Shown here: one piece after another, positions 1-5,833 of the stretch
Numbering within the stretch: the first letter of the stretch is position 1
How the letters are laid out: each line of letters opens with the position of its first letter
Origin: G039029935 sp039029935
GTDB lineage: Bacteria > Chloroflexota > Anaerolineae > Caldilineales > Caldilineaceae
Length of the DNA stretch: 7,147 bases
Reading direction: 5' to 3'
Assembly: GCA_039029935.1 (NCBI GenBank)
Contig: JBCCFC010000709.1
Coordinates: 1-7,147, forward strand
Made by a program: the position numbers and the translations under genes
The notes under the pieces: model-generated
Told to the model about the DNA's origin: nothing
Seen by the model: the letters and a program-made list of their open reading frames with translations, nothing else
The model's database searches: none

Positions 1-52
1 CATCCAAGCCAATGTTGATATATGTCATCAAGTATCTTGTAGGGATGTTTTT

Positions 53-2170
53 ATGTATAGAAGACATACAAAAAAATATAAGCCACCCCTTATTTATCTT
101 TTACTACCAGAAAAATCTATACACTCGCCCAATCGTTCAACAAGCAATGTGCCGTCGATGTATATGCAGCATCCTCTACTCTCTGATAAAACAAAGTTTG
201 GTTCGCTTTATCACGCAATGTGGGATAATTTTACCAATGCACGGAAGCAACAGTTACAGGAGCTATCGGATAACTCGTCCATAGACAATATCAGTGAAAT
301 CGAGAGATACCTAAACCGTGATTTGACCATTGCCTCTTTCTCTTTAGCACTTTCACTCATCGGCGCGTTGTTCTATACATCGATGGGTGTCTTAAGTATC
401 CCGGGGCTTCTTTGGGTTGCTGGCATATCATTCAAAGATGCTTACAAGGCCGTTAAACTAGGCAATCGTCCAGAGATGCATCTGCTCAACGGCATTTTCT
501 TTGTGGGAGGTGTTCTGACCGGAAATTATTTTGCGGCGGCATTAGGTTCTTGGTTTTCGCGTTTAAGCAGAAAAATGCTGTTAAAGACCGAAGATCAGTC
601 GCGAAAAAGCATGATTAATGTCTTTGGCAGACAGCAATCTTCTGCTTGGCTCGTGACAAATGATGTTGAAATCGAAACCCCAATTGAATCGTTGAACCAA
701 GGAGATACAATTGTTGTCCATGCTGGCGAGACCATTCCTGTAGATGGCATGATTACACATGGAACTGCCCATATTGATCAGCATATCCTTACAGGGGAAT
801 CCCAACCTGTGGAAAAGGAGCGAGGGGATGATGTATTTGCCTCAACCGTTGTGTTGTCGGGAAAGATATTCATTGAGGTCCAAAGAGCAGGTGAAGATAC
901 AGTCGCCGCGCAAATTGGGGATATTTTGAATCAAACGGCTGACTACAAAGACGCCATTGAATCTTGGGGAGAGACAATTGGACATAACTCTGCTCTCATT
1001 ACGATGATTGGAAGCGCACTTATTTGGCCCTTGGTTGGGACTGTCACGGCATTAGCAATACTCAATACCTCTATCGGATTTTACATTTCGGTCTTAGGGC
1101 CATTGAGCATGTTGAGTTATCTCAATTTGGCATCCTACCAAAGGATATTGGTTAAAGATGGTCGTTCGCTCCAATTACTGACCCAAATCGACACAGTTGT
1201 TTTTGATAAAACAGGCACATTGACCCTAGAACAACCACACGTTGGGGCTATTTACACAGCTCTAGGTGTTTCAAAAACAGAGCTTCTCACCTGTGCCGCA
1301 GCCGCTGAATATAAGCAAACGCACCCCGTTGCGAAGGCTATATTGGAGGAAGCCTTTGTGCAGTCAATAGATGTACCTCAGCCCCATGAAGTCCGCTATG
1401 AGATTGGCTATGGGTTAGAGGTGAGCATCCCTGCGTTTAATCAAGCCAGAGAAACCGATGATGATTGGATTCACATTGGTAGTGCAAGGTTTATGGAAAT
1501 GGTCGGCATTCAGATCGAATATGGTATACAACAACGCGCAGAACATTCCAGACAACACGGACACTCTTTTGTGTATGTTGCACGTAATCAACAATTAATA
1601 GGTGCCATTGAATTACATGTTTCCGTTCGACCCGAAACGCAGCGTATTATTGATGAGCTAAAAAAACGTCATATCGAATTGTATATTATCTCCGGGGATC
1701 AGGAGCAACCAACTAAAAAGCTTGCCCAAGAATTAGGGATACCTCATTATTTCGCCGAAACACTACCGGAAAATAAGGCAAAGATTATCGATCAGCTACA
1801 AACCGAGGGCAAATCGGTTTGTTTTGTGGGAGATGGTATCAATGATTCTATTGCACTCAAAAAAGCAAAGGTATCTATTTCTTTGCGTGGCGCCTCCAGT
1901 GCGGCAACGGATGCTGCGCAGATTATCTTGATGGAGCAAGATTTAACACAACTGATTCAAGCACTGGATGTCTCGCAGCAGTATGCCAATAATATGAAAC
2001 TGAATGTGGCGATTACAATTCTTCCAGGGTTAATTACGATTTACGGTGTATTCTTCTGGGGATTTGGGATGGCGCATTCGGTGATCATGAACGATGTTGG
2101 TGCAGTCATTGGTGTTAGTAATGCCGTATGGCCTTGGCTCAAAGAGCGCAGAAAACGTCTTTTTGGATAA
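53..2170 (+). CDS. P1B-like P-type cation-transporting ATPase lacking the CPC motif (N-terminus possibly incomplete)
   Basis: This is an integral membrane ATPase of 705 residues that forms a phospho-aspartate intermediate to drive ion transport. The core is complete. The actuator loop has TGES at 247-250, the phosphorylation site DKTGTLT starts at D385, a P1B-type His-Pro pair is at 424-425, SGDQ is at 547-550 and GDGIND is at 593-598. Hydrophobic segments lie at about 92-125 and 143-168, then 313-331 and 333-356, then 650-670 and 674-693. In the helix before the phosphorylation site, where heavy-metal ATPases carry CPC, this protein has Gly-Pro-Leu at 349-351. The last helix keeps D681-x-G683, as in ZntA-type Zn/Cd/Pb pumps. 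No metal-binding HMA motif is visible. AGGGA at 41-45 lies 7 bases before this ATG, but the frame has no stop back to position 2, so the protein may begin outside the window. The family is certain; the transported ion is unknown. Confidence 0.9.
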   Translation: MYRRHTKKYKPPLIYLLLPEKSIHSPNRSTSNVPSMYMQHPLLSDKTKFGSLYHAMWDNFTNARKQQLQELSDNSSIDNISEIERYLNRDLTIASFSLALSLIGALFYTSMGVLSIPGLLWVAGISFKDAYKAVKLGNRPEMHLLNGIFFVGGVLTGNYFAAALGSWFSRLSRKMLLKTEDQSRKSMINVFGRQQSSAWLVTNDVEIETPIESLNQGDTIVVHAGETIPVDGMITHGTAHIDQHILTGESQPVEKERGDDVFASTVVLSGKIFIEVQRAGEDTVAAQIGDILNQTADYKDAIESWGETIGHNSALITMIGSALIWPLVGTVTALAILNTSIGFYISVLGPLSMLSYLNLASYQRILVKDGRSLQLLTQIDTVVFDKTGTLTLEQPHVGAIYTALGVSKTELLTCAAAAEYKQTHPVAKAILEEAFVQSIDVPQPHEVRYEIGYGLEVSIPAFNQARETDDDWIHIGSARFMEMVGIQIEYGIQQRAEHSRQHGHSFVYVARNQQLIGAIELHVSVRPETQRIIDELKKRHIELYIISGDQEQPTKKLAQELGIPHYFAETLPENKAKIIDQLQTEGKSVCFVGDGINDSIALKKAKVSISLRGASSAATDAAQIILMEQDLTQLIQALDVSQQYANNMKLNVAITILPGLITIYGVFFWGFGMAHSVIMNDVGAVIGVSNAVWPWLKERRKRLFG

Positions 2171-2176
2171 ATTCTT

Positions 2177-2968
2177 ATGAAAATGATAGACCAAATGGGG
2201 CGGACTGTCACTGTGCCAGAATACCCTACACGCATTATCTCGCTTGTGCCATCACTCACCGAACTGCTCTTTGATTTGGGGCTGGGTGAGTCCATCGCCG
2301 GTGTGACCAAATTCTGCGTTCATCCAGCAGAACAGGTTCGCCAAATACAGAAGATTGGTGGCACAAAACAGTTTCGTTTTGCTGATATTGATGCGCTTGC
2401 ACCCGACCTGATTATTGGCAACAAAGAGGAGAACTATCAAGAGGGCATTGACCAACTGGCGGCATTATATCCGGTGTGGATGAGCGATATCTATACGCTG
2501 GACGATGCGTTGACGGCGATTAGGCAAATCGGCATCCTTGTTGATAGAGTGGCAGAGAGTACCGCGCTGGTACAACAAATTGAGACAGCGTTTCAGCAGT
2601 TACAGCCCATGTCGCAGCCATTGCGCGTCGGCTACTTCATCTGGCAAAAGCCCTACATGGTCGTCGGACAGCAGACCTTTATCCATGACATGTTGGCGCG
2701 CTGTGGGTTTATCAACGCCTTTGCGGATGTGGGTGATGGCCGTTATCCAGTCATCTCCGAGGACAACATTCGTGCCGCCAATCTGGACGCCATCTTGCTT
2801 TCATCGGAGCCATTTCCCTTTGCAGAGAAACACCGGATACAGTTTCAGCAACAATTTTCAGACACGGCCATTTACCTTGTTAGCGGTGAGATGTTTTCGT
2901 GGTATGGGAGTCGGTTAGTGTTGGCGGCTGAGTATTTTCGGACGCTTGTTAGCAGTTGCCAAGAATGA
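2177..2968 (+). CDS. Helical-backbone metal/cofactor receptor (BtuF-like substrate-binding protein) without signal peptide
   Basis: This 263-residue protein resembles periplasmic-binding proteins of the BtuF/FhuD class, which bind iron chelates, cobalamin or heme for ABC importers. Recognisable blocks are the N-terminal strand RIISLVPSLTELLFDLG (19-35), the DIDALAPDLIIG segment (70-81), the inter-lobe helix at about 107-145, and a second lobe with LRVGYFIWQKPYMVVG (149-164). The conserved-looking C-terminal blocks LLSSEPFPF (207-215) and GEMFSWYGSR (237-246) follow. There is no signal peptide or lipobox: the product starts MKMIDQMGRT and goes straight into the domain, so either it acts in the cytoplasm or export is not classical. 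No permease or ATPase subunit of an ABC importer is present. It begins 6 bases after the P-type ATPase stop, which suggests one transcript. An ATG two codons later (2183) is an equally possible start. The ligand cannot be read from the sequence. Confidence 0.88.
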   Translation: MKMIDQMGRTVTVPEYPTRIISLVPSLTELLFDLGLGESIAGVTKFCVHPAEQVRQIQKIGGTKQFRFADIDALAPDLIIGNKEENYQEGIDQLAALYPVWMSDIYTLDDALTAIRQIGILVDRVAESTALVQQIETAFQQLQPMSQPLRVGYFIWQKPYMVVGQQTFIHDMLARCGFINAFADVGDGRYPVISEDNIRAANLDAILLSSEPFPFAEKHRIQFQQQFSDTAIYLVSGEMFSWYGSRLVLAAEYFRTLVSSCQE

Positions 2969-2972
2969 TATT

Positions 2973-3407
2973 ATGCATAATACAAAGTTTATCTTTGTGC
3001 CGACCAATGAATCTGAATACAATCAATTGGTTGTGCTTTTGGATGACATTATTGATGTGGTGCGAGATGATGAAAGACATCCTTTGGTCAAGATAATGGA
3101 TTTAATCGGTGTGCTGATTGAAGATTATGAAAAAGCCCATTATCCTGAGCCTGACGGGCATCCGTTAGAAGCTCTCAAATATTTTATGGAAGAATTCGAG
3201 GTGACAGCGCAAGAGTTGCCCGAGCTGGGAAATCATGATGTTGTCACAGCCATTCTTAATGGCGAACGTGATTTGAATTTGAGACAGATTAGAGCCTTAA
3301 GTACACGCTTTAATGCGCAGCATCGGTTTTTATTTAGGCGGGTCTTTACTAGTGCATTACCCACGTTAAAAAATCGGATAATTACACTGGTAAAATCCGA
3401 AATTTAA
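2973..3407 (+). CDS. HigA-family antitoxin-like HTH protein, no adjacent toxin
   Basis: This is a 144-residue protein. Its N-terminal half (about 1-60) is acidic and helical and includes LIEDYEKAHYPEPDGHPLEALKYFMEE (48-74). It then shows the HigA/XRE-type helix-turn-helix: VTAQELPELGNHDVVTAILNGERDLNLRQIRALSTRFN (77-114). Such proteins bind DNA and repress their own promoter, and in HigBA pairs they neutralise an mRNA-cleaving toxin. No HigB-like gene lies on either side, so this is an orphan antitoxin or a plain regulator. The usual family end (around RFNxxxxxF) falls near residue 121; here about 23 further, rather basic residues follow. I chose the ATG at 2973, 4 bases after the upstream stop, because a TTG at 2946 would overlap the receptor gene by 23 bases. 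Its ribosome binding site is weak (AAGA). The family call is good; the function without a toxin is unknown. Confidence 0.8.
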   Translation: MHNTKFIFVPTNESEYNQLVVLLDDIIDVVRDDERHPLVKIMDLIGVLIEDYEKAHYPEPDGHPLEALKYFMEEFEVTAQELPELGNHDVVTAILNGERDLNLRQIRALSTRFNAQHRFLFRRVFTSALPTLKNRIITLVKSEI

Positions 3408-3420
3408 GACTGGATTACGC

Positions 3421-3445
3421 ACTAGAAGGGGGATTCCAATCTAGT
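3421..3445. repeat. Short palindrome in the spacer before the hydroxylase gene
   Basis: ACTAGA (3421-3426) and its exact complement TCTAGT (3440-3445) flank a 13-base centre. The element sits 23 bases before the hydroxylase start and 13 bases after the antitoxin-like stop. It could be an operator or a weak hairpin. No T-run follows, so it does not look like an intrinsic terminator. Six-base arms can arise by chance. Confidence 0.3.
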
Positions 3446-3458
3446 TGGGAAATATATT

Positions 3459-3463
3459 AGGAG
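3459..3463 (+). promoter_or_regulatory. Ribosome binding site of the hydroxylase gene
   Basis: AGGAG lies 5 bases before the ATG at 3469 and only 2 before the adjoining ATG at 3466. The spacing favours 3469 and excludes the TTG at 3445, which lies upstream of the site. Confidence 0.7.
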
Positions 3464-3468
3464 ACATG

Positions 3469-5088
3469 ATGAACGATCACGACAAGCAGTACGATGTCAT
3501 TATTGTAGGGTGTGGGCCAGTTGGTGCGATGCTGGCTAATTTTGTCCGACGGTACGGTTGGAAAGTCGCTATATTCGACCGCGAAAAGGAAATCTTTTTT
3601 GCGCCGCGTGCCTACGGCCTCGATGATGAGACAATGCGAACCATGCAGACGCTTGGCTTGGCGAGACGGTTTCAAGAGGAGAATCATGTCTACCAGGGAA
3701 AGATGTTGTTCTGCGATGGCGACTACAACATTCTGACCAAGTTTGATACAGATAGTGTCGGTGAGGACTTGCTTATTGGCCCCACCGGACACTATTATCT
3801 GAACTTTTTTGATCAGCGTGCCATGGAAGGGCTACTCCGCGAGGAGTTTGAACTAGAGGATGGGGCTGATGCATTTTTGGGGTATGAAGTGTCGTCAGTT
3901 CAGGATAGTGGCTCTCAAGTTACTGTGCAGGCACAAAATCTGGAAACCCAAGAGAATCTTACGTTTACAGCCAAGTATGTTGTGGGCTGTGACGGTGGAC
4001 GCAGTTTGGTCGGAAAAACCATTGGTGGAGAAGCAATCGACTGGAACTACCGAGAGCAATATCTTGTGATTGACGCTATCGTTGAGGACGAGGCGTATCA
4101 TCGCACCCAGTTTCCTGATGGTGGTATGTTTGTCCTTGATTCCAAACGCCCAGGCGTGATTGCCAAAGGTGTACATGGCTTGGTTCGCTTTGACTTTTTT
4201 CGCCCACCTGAACTCATTAATAGTGCCAGTACAGACGATGCTGACTATGCAGAAGAAGCGCGAGAGTTGATCACCGAGCGTGGGTTTGACGCCGACAAGT
4301 GTGCGCTTCTGCGGCATTCACCCTACATCTTCCACGCCAGGACACCAAAACTCTGGCGCAAAGGGCGTTTGTTAGTGGCTGGCGATGCCGCCCACCTGAC
4401 ACCCCCTTGGGCGGGTCAAGGACTTAACATGGGTGTTCGAGACTCAGCCAATATTGCGTTCAAACTCGATTTGGTCATGGCTGGAAAGGCGCATGAGTCG
4501 ATTTTAGATACATACCAGCAGGAGCGTCTGCCAGTCAGCTTAGATACGATTCAGGGGGCAGTCGATATGGGCAAGCTCATGCAAAGGAAAAGCGCTCTCA
4601 CGCTGGCACTTCGCAACCTTGTCTTTGCGCTGACAAGAAACAGCCGCTTTGTCATTCGCCAGTTCTGGAAGGCTTGGCTACGCAAACCACAATACAAAGC
4701 GGGGTTGATAGGCAAACACAAGCTGGCGGGTGCGCTCATGCCCCAACCTCGGCTCATCGGTGCGCAAGGCGAATCTCAGCTCATGGATGAATTTATCGGG
4801 TTGCGTTTTGCCCTCATCACGCGCCAAGAGGCGAACGGTCCTGCGGTTGACCGTTTTCAGAAACAGCTTGATGGGGTCATTCTCACAGTAGGCAAAGATG
4901 TGCATGATCCCGAAAAGGAACTTACGACTTGGTTCGATAAGGTCAAAGTAGATGCTGTGATGGTCAGACCGGATCGGTATATTTTTGATGCGGGCAAAGA
5001 TGGAGAAGCATTATGCGGTGCGCTCTTCGAGAGTTTGGAGATGGACCATTCGATCAATGCATCAACGAACTCAATGCCGCGACATTAA
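3469..5088 (+). CDS. FAD-dependent aromatic-ring hydroxylase, MhpA-like
   Basis: This 539-residue flavoprotein monooxygenase is of the class that uses FAD, NAD(P)H and O2 to hydroxylate phenolic substrates. MhpA of E. coli acts on 3-(3-hydroxyphenyl)propionate. The FAD-binding GCGPVG is at 14-19, the DG fingerprint VGCDGGRS at 172-179, and the second FAD motif GDAAHLTPPWAGQG at 305-318. The C-terminal thioredoxin-like domain ends with VRPDRYIF (499-506), as in MhpA. Other MhpA-like blocks are PRAYGLDDETMRTMQTLGL (46-64) and LDTYQQERLP (346-355). Length is close to E. coli MhpA (about 554). The final dozen or so residues, from about 526, are read out of frame from DNA that encodes an acyl-CoA dehydrogenase, so the natural tail has been replaced. 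The fold and all cofactor motifs remain, so activity is likely. The exact substrate is uncertain; no ring-cleavage dioxygenase or hydrolase is in view. Confidence 0.88.
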   Translation: MNDHDKQYDVIIVGCGPVGAMLANFVRRYGWKVAIFDREKEIFFAPRAYGLDDETMRTMQTLGLARRFQEENHVYQGKMLFCDGDYNILTKFDTDSVGEDLLIGPTGHYYLNFFDQRAMEGLLREEFELEDGADAFLGYEVSSVQDSGSQVTVQAQNLETQENLTFTAKYVVGCDGGRSLVGKTIGGEAIDWNYREQYLVIDAIVEDEAYHRTQFPDGGMFVLDSKRPGVIAKGVHGLVRFDFFRPPELINSASTDDADYAEEARELITERGFDADKCALLRHSPYIFHARTPKLWRKGRLLVAGDAAHLTPPWAGQGLNMGVRDSANIAFKLDLVMAGKAHESILDTYQQERLPVSLDTIQGAVDMGKLMQRKSALTLALRNLVFALTRNSRFVIRQFWKAWLRKPQYKAGLIGKHKLAGALMPQPRLIGAQGESQLMDEFIGLRFALITRQEANGPAVDRFQKQLDGVILTVGKDVHDPEKELTTWFDKVKVDAVMVRPDRYIFDAGKDGEALCGALFESLEMDHSINASTNSMPRH

Positions 5089-5294
5089 CACCCGAAAAGG
5101 CAGCGATGGCAAAATATTGGCTCTCGGACTTACAGGGCAAAGTTGTGGATCAGTGTGTTCAATTGCATGGCGGTTACGGGTTCATGAGTGAGTATCCCAT
5201 TGCCAAAATGTATACCGATGCGCGTGCCAGTCGCATCTACGGCGGAACGAATGAGATTATGAAAGAGATTATTGGGTGCAAGAAGGGCTTTTAA
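5047..5294 (+). pseudogene. Acyl-CoA dehydrogenase, C-terminal remnant (long-chain type)
   Basis: In the frame one base behind the hydroxylase, the DNA encodes about 80 residues matching the end of LCAD-type acyl-CoA dehydrogenases. FDQCINELNA starts at 5049, followed by AAMAKYWLSDLQGKVVDQC, QLHGGYGFMSEYPIAKMY, DARASRIYGGTNEIMKEII and a short tail to the TAA at 5292-5294. Full-length relatives have roughly 380-430 residues, so about 300 codons are missing, including the acyl-CoA and most FAD contacts. The family's TNEI region carries YGG where MCAD has the catalytic Glu (YEG). LCAD-type enzymes use a Glu in an earlier helix, which falls in the lost part. No ribosome binding site or start fits a full protein; an ATG at 5106 could give at most 62 residues. 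I infer a deletion that joined the hydroxylase 3' end to this remnant. Confidence 0.85.
5281..5286 (+). promoter_or_regulatory. Ribosome binding site of the GNAT gene
   Basis: AGAAGG lies 10 bases before the GTG at 5297 and inside the last codons of the dehydrogenase remnant. It supports that GTG over the GTG at 5276, which lies upstream of the site. Confidence 0.55.
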
Positions 5295-5296
5295 TA

Positions 5297-5752
5297 GTGG
5301 ATTACCAAATCGTCGTCAATGAAAGCGAAAACAAAGCCTTTGAGGAATTCCTGCATCAACATATCCGCAAATTCAACAACCAACACTCCCCCGCTCACCT
5401 TGCTACGCGCAAACCTGGCGCAATCCGTTCGTTGAATCTAATCGTCAAAGATGAATCCGGAAATATGGTTGGTGGACTGACGGCCAAAATGTACTGGGAC
5501 TGGCTGGAAATCGAGGACTTTTTTCTCCCAACCATTGCCAGAGGTGAGGGACTTGGCACCAGCCTGCTCGAGCAAGCCGAAGAGATTGCCAAACAACAAG
5601 GCCAGCGGCATGTACATTTGACTACCTTTGAATTTCAAGCACGCACATTTTATGAAAAACAAGGATATCGCGTTGTGGGACAATTGGATGGCTATCCACC
5701 AGGGTCAGCATATTACTGGATGCGGAAGGATTTGCTCTCGGATTCGTTTTGA
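5297..5752 (+). CDS. GNAT-family N-acetyltransferase
   Basis: This 151-residue cytoplasmic protein is of the GCN5-related acetyltransferase fold, which moves an acetyl group from acetyl-CoA to an amine. The acetyl-CoA pyrophosphate loop is RGEGLG at 82-87, followed by the helix SLLEQAEEIAKQQG (89-102). The C-terminal motif is TFEFQARTFYEKQGYRVVG (110-128), with a family-typical LDGYPPG (130-136) and a closing YYWMRKDL (139-146). The strand motif MVGGLTAKMYWDWLEIEDFF (57-76) is also typical of this subgroup. I chose the GTG start at 5297 from the AGAAGG site and the position just 2 bases after the dehydrogenase stop. That spacing suggests it was co-transcribed with the catabolic genes and perhaps translationally coupled. 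The substrate is unknown; relatives have no well-defined role that I can name. The gene appears intact. Confidence 0.85.
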   Translation: MDYQIVVNESENKAFEEFLHQHIRKFNNQHSPAHLATRKPGAIRSLNLIVKDESGNMVGGLTAKMYWDWLEIEDFFLPTIARGEGLGTSLLEQAEEIAKQQGQRHVHLTTFEFQARTFYEKQGYRVVGQLDGYPPGSAYYWMRKDLLSDSF

Positions 5753-5789
5753 TTTTAGAATGACTGAAAATGGTATTTCAAATTTTTGT

Positions 5790-5812
5790 CCAAGATGTTT
5801 TCTTGGCTTTTT
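5790..5812 (+). terminator. Terminator-like hairpin between GNAT and thiolase genes
   Basis: CCAAGA (5790-5795) and TCTTGG (5801-5806) form a perfect 6-bp stem with a 5-base loop, followed by C and five T (5808-5812). It starts 38 bases after the GNAT stop. The stem is short, so it may act only as a partial stop; if active, the thiolase would need its own promoter, and I see no convincing -35/-10 pair in 5753-5833. Confidence 0.45.
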
Positions 5813-5818
5813 ACATAC

Positions 5819-5823
5819 AAGGA
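5819..5823 (+). promoter_or_regulatory. Ribosome binding site of the thiolase gene
   Basis: AAGGA lies 10 bases before the ATG at 5834. It selects this start over a TTG at 5786 that would open 16 codons earlier, upstream of the terminator-like hairpin. Confidence 0.6.
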
Positions 5824-5833
5824 TAATTTAAAC

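Noticed and set aside
12..284. 90-codon frame overlapping the ATPase start
   Set aside because: It resembles no family and overlaps the ATPase frame, whose codons continue unbroken into conserved domains.
2538..2918. 126-codon frame on the plus strand within the receptor gene
   Set aside because: It is an out-of-frame shadow of the receptor gene with low-complexity Ser/Arg-rich composition and no family features.
3895..4317. 140-codon open frame on the minus strand inside the hydroxylase gene
   Set aside because: It lies wholly opposite a well-supported flavoprotein domain, shows no recognisable motif and has no clear ribosome binding site.
5013..5046. ATG at 5013 as the start of a short dehydrogenase-like protein
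   Set aside because: Those codons belong to the hydroxylase in another frame; dehydrogenase-like residues begin only around 5049.
5035..5105. Programmed frameshift producing a hydroxylase-dehydrogenase fusion
   Set aside because: I see no slippery heptamer or stimulating structure at the junction, and the remnant would lack its active site in any case.
5786..5833. TTG start giving a thiolase 16 residues longer
   Set aside because: The extra residues read through the terminator-like hairpin and lie before the AAGGA site; family members begin near the chosen ATG.
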